Part shown: piece after piece, positions 5,798-10,600 of the stretch
Layout: the number at the start of each line of letters is the position of its first letter
Position numbering within the stretch: the stretch's first letter is position 1
Origin: Microcoleaceae cyanobacterium UBA9251
GTDB taxonomy: Bacteria; Cyanobacteriota; Cyanobacteriia; Cyanobacteriales; Microcoleaceae
Direction of reading: 5' to 3'
NCBI GenBank assembly: GCA_003542015.1
Contig: DPLL01000061.1
Location: 7,473-18,072, forward strand
Length of the DNA: 10,600 bases
Made by a program: the position numbers and the translations under genes
Notes under the pieces: model-generated
The model's database searches: none
Seen by the model: the letters and a program-made list of their open reading frames with translations, nothing else
What the model was told of the DNA's origin: nothing

Positions 5798-7921
5798 ATG
5801 CTTTATTCACTTTTGCCTAAATCTCAACTCAAACTTCGGGTTTTAAAACAGTTAGCAGCCACTGTTTCGGCGGCCTTAGCTCTCAGTGCAATTACCACTT
5901 TGAAACCCTCGCCGGTCAAGGCTGCTGGCGATATCCCCCTAGCACAAACTCCGACTCAGCTAGCAGTAAAACCTCCCAATTTGCTGCGGAGCCAGCTACC
6001 TCAAAATACTGTTGCTGTGCAGACAGTGCAAATGGACTTATTGGATGGAATTATACCAATTGTTTTCGGCGGTGCGGTGCTGATTTGTATTCCGCTATTT
6101 TTTGGCGGATTGGTGGTAATTGGCGATCGCGAAGTTGGCATTGTCAGTAAAAAGTTTAGCTTTGGTGGCAAGTCTTTGCCCCCAGGAGATTTAATTGCCT
6201 TAAACGGAGAAGCGGGGTATCAAGCTGATACTTTACCTCCCGGTTGGCACTGGGGTTATTGGCCTTTGCAATACAATGTTCGCAAAGAGTCTCTAACTGT
6301 GGTTCCACAAGGTGAAATTGCTTTAATTATCGCAGCAGGCGGCGCGTCGATTCCGCCACAGCGCATCCTCGGAAAAATCACAGAATGCGACAATTTTCAA
6401 GATGCTCGCAAATTCCTTAAAAGCGGCGGAGAAAAAGGCCGCCAACTCGGCATTTTGACTGGTGGCAGTTATCGGATAAATACCGCACTGTTTACGGTAA
6501 TTACAGCAACAAATGCTCCCAAACACGGGATGACAGCGGAACTGTTGAAATTGTACAAAATTGCCCCAGATAAAGTTGGAATTGTCACCACCTATGACGG
6601 TGTTCCGATTCAAGATGGCGAAATTGCTGGCCCGATTATTCCGAATCACGACAACTTCCAAAACGCGCAGAAATTTATCACCGGCGGCGGGCGGCGCGGC
6701 TTGCAGGAACAGGTTTTGCTTTCCGGTTCGTGGAACTTAAATCCTTGGTTTGTCGGGGTGGAACAAGCAGCGATGACTGAAATCCCGATCGGCTATGTTG
6801 GCGCTGTTATTTCCTATGTCGGTAAAACCTCGGAAGATGTGAGCGGGGCTGCTTTCACTCACGGCAATTTAGTAAATGTAGGCAATAAAGGGGTGTGGAT
6901 AACTCCTCTTTATCCTGGAAAACATCCGCTGAATACTCGCATTTTGAAGGTAGAGTTAGTGCCGACTACAAATATTGTTTTGAATTGGTCTAGTAAAACG
7001 GAACGGCACAGTTACGATTCTCAACTTTCCTCTTTAACTGTGCGTTCTAGAGACGGTTTTGCCTTCGATCTAGAAGTAGCTCAAATTATTCACGTCGGCG
7101 CTTTGGATGCTCCGAAAGTCATCTCTCGCGTGGGTTCGATGCAGAACTTAGTTGACCACGTTTTGCAGCCGACAATTGGGAATTATTTCCGCAATTCTGC
7201 TCAAGCTTATTCTGTGTTAGATTTTCTCTCTGCCAGGAGCGATCGGCAAGCCGAAGCCGCGGAGTATATCAAAGCAGCTTTGCGTACCTATGATGTGCAA
7301 GCAATTGATACTTTGATCGGGGATATTTTGCCGCCCGCAGAGTTGATGCAAACTCAAACCGATCGCAAAATTGCTGAGGAACAATGCAAGACTTATGAAG
7401 TGCAGCAATTAGCGCAAACTCAGCGGCAACAATTGGTACGAGAAACGGCGCTGGCTGAGATTCAGCAAGAGATGGTGAAATCCGAGCAAGGCGTCAAGAT
7501 TTCTGAGTTAAAAGCTAATTCTCAGGTGAAACAAGCTCAAGGCGAAGCTGAGTCAATTCGGGTGAAGGGAAATGCTCAAGCTGAAGCTTATCGAGCGGGT
7601 GTTGTAGCTTTGGGAGGTTCCGGTTATACGGCTTTGCAGTTAATGCAAATTATCGGCGATCGTCATGTGCGAGTTGTGCCGGATGTTGCGGTTAGCGGCA
7701 GCGGTAGCAGTGGGGGTTTAGTTGATGGTTTGCTGGGGATGATGATGTGGAATCAAACTAGCAAAAATGGAGAAAATGGTGGGGAATTACCTGTAGTTAA
7801 GTTACAGAAATCGGAGCCTGCTGTTTTGGAATCTGCGGTCAAGTTGCCGGTAGCAAAGGTGCAATCTCGCGCTAATTCGCCAGTTGCTAAGTCTGAGGCT
7901 GATCTTGATTCCTCTGTTTGA
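5798..7921 (+). CDS. SPFH/Band 7 (flotillin-like) membrane protein
   Basis: A 707-residue protein. The N-terminus looks like a signal peptide (basic start, hydrophobic 18-36, cleavage-like VKA/AGD near 42), then a Pro/Gln-rich linker and a transmembrane segment (about 84-107, GGAVLICIPLFFGGLVVIG). Two related copies of a DNF-Q-A-(R/Q)KF-x5-G(R/L)Q(E/L) segment occur at 198-218 and 285-305, with repeated VGIV/VGAV strands (113, 260, 334). The SPFH domain follows (about 380-510). A long Gln/Glu/Lys-rich coiled coil (about 515-600, with AQGEAESIRVKG) then leads to the flotillin-type end SGSGSSGGLVDGLLGMMM (633-650). Members scaffold membrane microdomains. A low-complexity tail (651-707) ends it. 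It is monocistronic by spacing and is more GC-rich than the triad. The particular cargo is unknown. Start ATG follows GTAAGAAAAAA, a weak ribosome site. Confidence 0.88.
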   Translation: MLYSLLPKSQLKLRVLKQLAATVSAALALSAITTLKPSPVKAAGDIPLAQTPTQLAVKPPNLLRSQLPQNTVAVQTVQMDLLDGIIPIVFGGAVLICIPLFFGGLVVIGDREVGIVSKKFSFGGKSLPPGDLIALNGEAGYQADTLPPGWHWGYWPLQYNVRKESLTVVPQGEIALIIAAGGASIPPQRILGKITECDNFQDARKFLKSGGEKGRQLGILTGGSYRINTALFTVITATNAPKHGMTAELLKLYKIAPDKVGIVTTYDGVPIQDGEIAGPIIPNHDNFQNAQKFITGGGRRGLQEQVLLSGSWNLNPWFVGVEQAAMTEIPIGYVGAVISYVGKTSEDVSGAAFTHGNLVNVGNKGVWITPLYPGKHPLNTRILKVELVPTTNIVLNWSSKTERHSYDSQLSSLTVRSRDGFAFDLEVAQIIHVGALDAPKVISRVGSMQNLVDHVLQPTIGNYFRNSAQAYSVLDFLSARSDRQAEAAEYIKAALRTYDVQAIDTLIGDILPPAELMQTQTDRKIAEEQCKTYEVQQLAQTQRQQLVRETALAEIQQEMVKSEQGVKISELKANSQVKQAQGEAESIRVKGNAQAEAYRAGVVALGGSGYTALQLMQIIGDRHVRVVPDVAVSGSGSSGGLVDGLLGMMMWNQTSKNGENGGELPVVKLQKSEPAVLESAVKLPVAKVQSRANSPVAKSEADLDSSV

Positions 7922-7963
7922 TAAATTGCCGTTTGACGATCGATATTTGACTTAAGCTGTGCA

Positions 7964-8030
7964 GTTTGTAGTGAGGACGATCGTCCTCTCTGAAAGCTTT
8001 TAGTCCAGGACTAAAGTCCTTACTACAAAC
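7964..8030. repeat. Palindrome-in-palindrome repeat (GTTTGTAGT family)
   Basis: Outer arms GTTTGTAGTGAGGAC (7964-7978) and GTCCTTACTACAAAC (8016-8030) pair with one mismatch. Inside lie a perfect 16-bp palindrome, GAGGACGATCGTCCTC (7973-7988), and an 8+1+8 palindrome, TTTAGTCC-A-GGACTAAA (7999-8015). Folded, this could form a branched, clover-like structure. The terminal sequence is shared with the hairpin at 8875-8929, so the two are copies of one small mobile-repeat family. It lies between two convergent genes (SPFH and the broken higA). Confidence 0.75.
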
Positions 8031-8034
8031 AATT

Positions 8035-8454
8035 TTATGCAGCATTACCAACAACTTTATGCAGTGGAAAGAAAACAGCCGGTGAAACGCTGAAAAACTC
8101 TGCAATTTTTTGTATATGTTCGGTGGTAAGTTGACGCTTTTCATGGAGGATATCTGAGACAATAGACTCTGTTTTGAAAATAGGAACTAGGTCTTTTTGT
8201 CTGAGCTAAAATTCTTCGATTAAAGCCTTTAATAGTTCTATGCCGTAAATATCAGGTATGGGTTCTAAAGTTTGCTCATACTCATAAACCAGGGTTCCTA
8301 GTACGTTTAGATAGTCGCGTTCGTCTGGAGTCAGTTCGCCTTTATCCAACAAAGAGTCGATCGCTTTTTGAGTCGCAGTTAATTCCTCTTCAGCAGTTAT
8401 GGGTCGGGGAGGAAATATTTTGAGTAGTTCGATATAAGCGCTAGAATTTTTCAT
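8035..8454 (-). pseudogene. higA: HigA-type antitoxin gene interrupted by an in-frame TAG
   Basis: Read with one stop at 8206-8208, this is a single 140-codon frame of normal HigA length. The first 82 residues carry the family pattern ERDYLNVLGTLVYEYEQ, then PIPDIYGIELLKALIEEF. After the TAG the same frame continues LRQKDLVPIFKTESIVSDIL (an XRE/HigA helix-turn-helix), then HEKRQLTTEHIQKIAEFF and SVSPAVFF, to a TAA at 8035-8037. HigA antitoxins bind and silence HigB toxin and repress their own operon. Losing the HTH half would abolish DNA binding, although the N-terminal half could still be made as an 82-residue protein. AGGA precedes the start by seven bases. No higB is recognisable upstream, so this is an orphan remnant. 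A sequencing error at one base is the alternative. Confidence 0.75.
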
Positions 8455-8540
8455 GGGAGCATCCTATTGATGTTATCTTAGCAAATTGCGAAGTGATTTG
8501 TCAATTACGATTCGCAGTACAATTGATGAATATTGCATCT

Positions 8541-8544
8541 GAGG
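8541..8544 (+). promoter_or_regulatory. Shine-Dalgarno GAGG of the DUF2470 gene
   Basis: GAGG lies nine bases before the ATG at 8554 and fixes that codon as the start, in preference to an in-frame TTG at 8533, which would place the ribosome site inside the coding region. Confidence 0.6.
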
Positions 8545-8553
8545 AATTTACCC

Positions 8554-8838
8554 ATGTCAGAACCGTTTTCTACTGAGATTAGCGATCGCATCTGCACCCA
8601 CATGAACGAAGATCACCCTAGTGCTGTAGTGCTTTACGCTCAAGCATTTGGCGACAAACCGGATGCAACCGCAGCTCAAATGCTGGCTATTGATGCGAAT
8701 GGCATGGATTTAACCGCTGAAGTCAATGGCGAAACTTTGCCTGTTAGAGTTAAATTCGATCGCACTTTGAAAGACGCCGAAGATGCTCACCACACTCTGA
8801 TTGAAATGGTGAAACAAGCTCGAAAAGTGGCAAAATAG
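8554..8838 (+). CDS. DUF2470 domain protein
   Basis: A 94-residue protein that is essentially one DUF2470 domain: ISDRICTHMNEDHPSAVVLY (9-28), then AIDANGMDLTA, the strand LPVRVKFDR and a closing helix HHTLIEMVKQAR. The same domain forms the C-terminal part of haem-utilisation (HugZ-like) and pyridoxamine-phosphate-oxidase-fold proteins, where conserved histidines (here His17 and His21) may contribute to haem handling. Stand-alone copies are common in cyanobacteria and plants, but their function is not settled. It is cytosolic, with no signal peptide or membrane segment. The ATG at 8554 is supported by GAGG nine bases upstream. It is followed by a promoter-like element and a hairpin before ycf46, so it is probably transcribed separately. 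Confidence 0.85.
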   Translation: MSEPFSTEISDRICTHMNEDHPSAVVLYAQAFGDKPDATAAQMLAIDANGMDLTAEVNGETLPVRVKFDRTLKDAEDAHHTLIEMVKQARKVAK

Positions 8839-8855
8839 CCAACGGTCTCCTATTA

Positions 8856-8864
8856 TGTTATAAT
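8856..8864 (+). promoter_or_regulatory. Extended -10 promoter element (TGTTATAAT) before ycf46
   Basis: A consensus TATAAT at 8859-8864 is preceded by TG one base upstream (8856-8857), the extended -10 pattern that can work without a good -35; no -35 hexamer is evident around 8836-8841. Transcription would begin near 8871, placing the hairpin at 8875-8929 in the 5' leader of the ycf46 message. Confidence 0.4.
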
Positions 8865-8874
8865 GGGAAGGTTC

Positions 8875-8929
8875 GTAGTAAGGACTAAAGTCATTTTAAA
8901 TATTTTATAATGACTTTAGTCCTTACTAC
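8875..8929. repeat. Perfect 21-bp hairpin, GTAGTAAGGACTAAAGTC family
   Basis: Arms at 8875-8895 and 8909-8929 are perfect reverse complements, with a 13-base AT-rich loop. The GTAGTAAGGAC...GTCCTTACTAC ends match the repeat at 7964-8030, so these are two copies of one dispersed palindromic element. It could act as a bidirectional transcript barrier after the DUF2470 gene, or sit in the ycf46 leader. A T tract occurs only further on (8937-8942), which is weak for termination. Confidence 0.8.
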
Positions 8930-8979
8930 AAACAGTATTTTTTATCCAACTTAAACTGCACTCTAAAATATTAAATAAA

Positions 8980-10596
8980 ATGACAGAAAATTCCCTCCAA
9001 CCCAAAGCAGGCGATGCCGTCGGCGGTCAAAATAATCCATTTGAGGCACTGACAAGACAGCTAGATTTGATGATTCGCGCGCGCTATCCGCTGCTGTACA
9101 TTGTGGGCGCCGAAGAAGAACCTGTCGAAGCCGTAATTGACCAAGTTGCGCTGCAAGTAACTCCCGCACGCCGGGTATTGCGGTGGGATATCGTGCGCGG
9201 CTGGGAGGACAACGGCTCCGGGAAAGGCTCAGCAATGGCGGCGCTCGATCGCATCGGCAAGACTGCTGTGGAAGAATATACCATATTTGTGTTGCGGGAC
9301 TTGCACCCAGTTTTGAAATATCCCTACACCGAAAAAAATGCGCCTGTCGTGCGGGAATTACGCAATTTAACGCGGGAATTGAAGCGCAGCAAGAAAACGA
9401 TCATTCTGACTTCTCACGCGCTGGAATTGCCGGAAGAATTGAAGGAAGAAGTAACAGTAATTGATTTTCCTTTGCCCAACGTTCAGGAAATCAATTATTT
9501 AATTTCCCACGTTGTGGCCGGGCCGGAACAGTTACAAGTTACGGGTTTAGCAAGGGAACAGTTAGTTAAAGCTTGTCAAGGTTTGAGTCGCGCCAGAATC
9601 GGACGAGTTTTAGCTAAAGCTTTGGCAGCCAAACAGCAAATCAACGAATCAGATATTGACGGAATTTTGGAGGAGAAACAGCAAGCAATTCGCCAAACTG
9701 GAATTCTGGAGTTTGTGAATTCCAGAGAATCTCTCAAAAGTGTGGGCGGATTGGATAATTTGAAGCAGTGGGTAAAGATGCGGCAAGATGCTTTTACAGA
9801 CGAAGCGCGACGCTACGGCATACCGAATCCTAAAGGCGTTTTGTTAGTAGGAATTCAAGGTACTGGCAAATCTTTATCAGCGAAAACAATCGCCTCGGAA
9901 TGGCGTTTGCCGCTGTTGCGGTTGGATACTGGGAGGTTGTTTGGTGGCCTGGTTGGGGAAAGCGAAAGTCGCGTCAGACAGATGATCCAATTGGCCGAGG
10001 CGATCGCACCTTGCGTTTTGTGGATAGATGAAATAGATAAAGCCTTTGGTAATATTATTAGTGGCGGCGATGGCGATTCGGGAACGTCGCGCAGGGTATT
10101 CGGTAGTTTGATTACTTGGATGCAGGAAAAAACCAGTCCGGTGTTTATTGTCGCCACTGCAAATAACGTGCGGATTTTGCCGGCAGAGTTACTCAGAAAG
10201 GGAAGATTTGATGAAATTTTCTTTCTGAATTTGCCTTCAGAATTGGAACGACAAGACATTTTTCAAGTACACTTACAGCGGCTGCGGCCGACTAGATTTC
10301 GGGAATTCGATCTGGGAGTTTTGGCGAAGCGCGCTGAGAATTTTAGTGGTGCAGAAATTGAGCAAGTGGTGATAGATGGATTGTATCGGGCCTTTGGAAC
10401 CTTTGTAAACGGGCAGCGCCGAGATTTGACGACGGAGGATATTTTGAGGTCCATCGAGGATACTGTACCTCTAGTGGCGATCGCGCGATCGCAAATCGAA
10501 GATTTAAAGCGCTGGGCGGCGGAAGCGGGAGCGAAAACAGCATCTAACGATAGTCAATTAATTGATGAATTAAAGCGCTATAGCAATCCTAAATGA
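8980..10596 (+). CDS. ycf46: Ycf46-type AAA ATPase
   Basis: A 538-residue cytosolic AAA protein matching the cyanobacterial and red-plastid Ycf46 family. The first half (about 20-240) is a degenerate AAA-like domain without a Walker A (YIVGAEEEPVE at 40-50). The second half is a complete AAA module: Walker A GIQGTGKS (291-298), Walker B CVLWIDEID (345-353), sensor-1 region VATANN (391-396) and arginine fingers in RKGRFDE (406-412), followed by a helical lid with FSGAEIEQV (455-463). The family has been linked to inorganic-carbon use and photosynthetic regulation in Synechocystis; its substrate is unknown. Length is slightly above the usual roughly 500 residues owing to the tail after 500. Start ATG at 8980 follows an AT-rich leader with no clear Shine-Dalgarno. 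A single TGA ends it four bases before the window edge. Confidence 0.92.
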   Translation: MTENSLQPKAGDAVGGQNNPFEALTRQLDLMIRARYPLLYIVGAEEEPVEAVIDQVALQVTPARRVLRWDIVRGWEDNGSGKGSAMAALDRIGKTAVEEYTIFVLRDLHPVLKYPYTEKNAPVVRELRNLTRELKRSKKTIILTSHALELPEELKEEVTVIDFPLPNVQEINYLISHVVAGPEQLQVTGLAREQLVKACQGLSRARIGRVLAKALAAKQQINESDIDGILEEKQQAIRQTGILEFVNSRESLKSVGGLDNLKQWVKMRQDAFTDEARRYGIPNPKGVLLVGIQGTGKSLSAKTIASEWRLPLLRLDTGRLFGGLVGESESRVRQMIQLAEAIAPCVLWIDEIDKAFGNIISGGDGDSGTSRRVFGSLITWMQEKTSPVFIVATANNVRILPAELLRKGRFDEIFFLNLPSELERQDIFQVHLQRLRPTRFREFDLGVLAKRAENFSGAEIEQVVIDGLYRAFGTFVNGQRRDLTTEDILRSIEDTVPLVAIARSQIEDLKRWAAEAGAKTASNDSQLIDELKRYSNPK

Positions 10597-10600
10597 GTCG

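Noticed and set aside
8533..8553. TTG start for the DUF2470 gene
   Set aside because: GAGG at 8541-8544 is well placed for the ATG at 8554 and would fall inside the coding region of the longer form.
9183..9464. Plus-strand open frame within ycf46
   Set aside because: It lies out of frame inside the conserved Ycf46 coding sequence and shows no domain.
8980..10596. MoxR-type AAA partner for the VWA protein
   Set aside because: The AAA protein here has Ycf46 architecture with a degenerate N-terminal half and lies far from the VWA gene, beyond unrelated genes; it is a core cyanobacterial gene, not MoxR.

Overview
The window looks like chromosomal DNA of a filamentous cyanobacterium of the Oscillatoria/Microcoleus kind. 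The evidence is the HIP1 octamer (GCGATCGC) in several places, a Uma2-family gene, a Ycf46 AAA ATPase, a cyanobacterial-type HTH/NB-ARC protein and several short palindromic repeat families. No tRNA, rRNA, CRISPR array or intact transposase was seen.

Layout. Bases 1-198 hold the tail of a repeat, a terminator-like hairpin and an inverted repeat. A Uma2-type PD-(D/E)XK nuclease gene (199-762, minus) and a GATTTTA heptamer array (822-856) follow. Next is a STAND ATPase with an N-terminal VMAP-type helix-turn-helix (858-2243, minus). Its start faces, across a divergent promoter region with three GTAC motifs spaced exactly 10 bp apart, a tight plus-strand operon: a VWA-domain protein (2468-3349), a PP2C-type phosphatase (3349-4434, start overlapping the previous stop by one base) and a compact protein kinase (4453-5250). 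A VWA + PP2C + kinase set is the composition of the so-called TerY-P triad, known from comparative genomics of stress and conflict systems. No Ter genes are present here. Four bases after the kinase stop lies the truncated start of what looks like a fourth gene. Its first residues copy the Cys/His-bearing N-terminus of the VWA protein, and it runs into an antisense RelE-like toxin fragment.

Bases 5327-5797 are a repeat-rich gene graveyard. They are followed by an SPFH/flotillin-like membrane protein (5798-7921), a HigA-type antitoxin gene broken by one in-frame TAG (8035-8454, minus), a DUF2470 protein (8554-8838) and ycf46 (8980-10596). Perfect or near-perfect hairpins built on one shared sequence lie on both sides of the higA/DUF2470 pair.

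How it may work together (inference). The VWA, phosphatase and kinase proteins would form a reversible phosphorylation switch. The divergent NB-ARC protein could be its sensor or transcriptional partner through the shared control region. The triad is AT-rich and lacks HIP1, unlike the SPFH-to-ycf46 side, which fits horizontal acquisition of a mobile stress or defence island beside core cyanobacterial genes. The broken toxin and antitoxin remnants at its edges support an accessory region.
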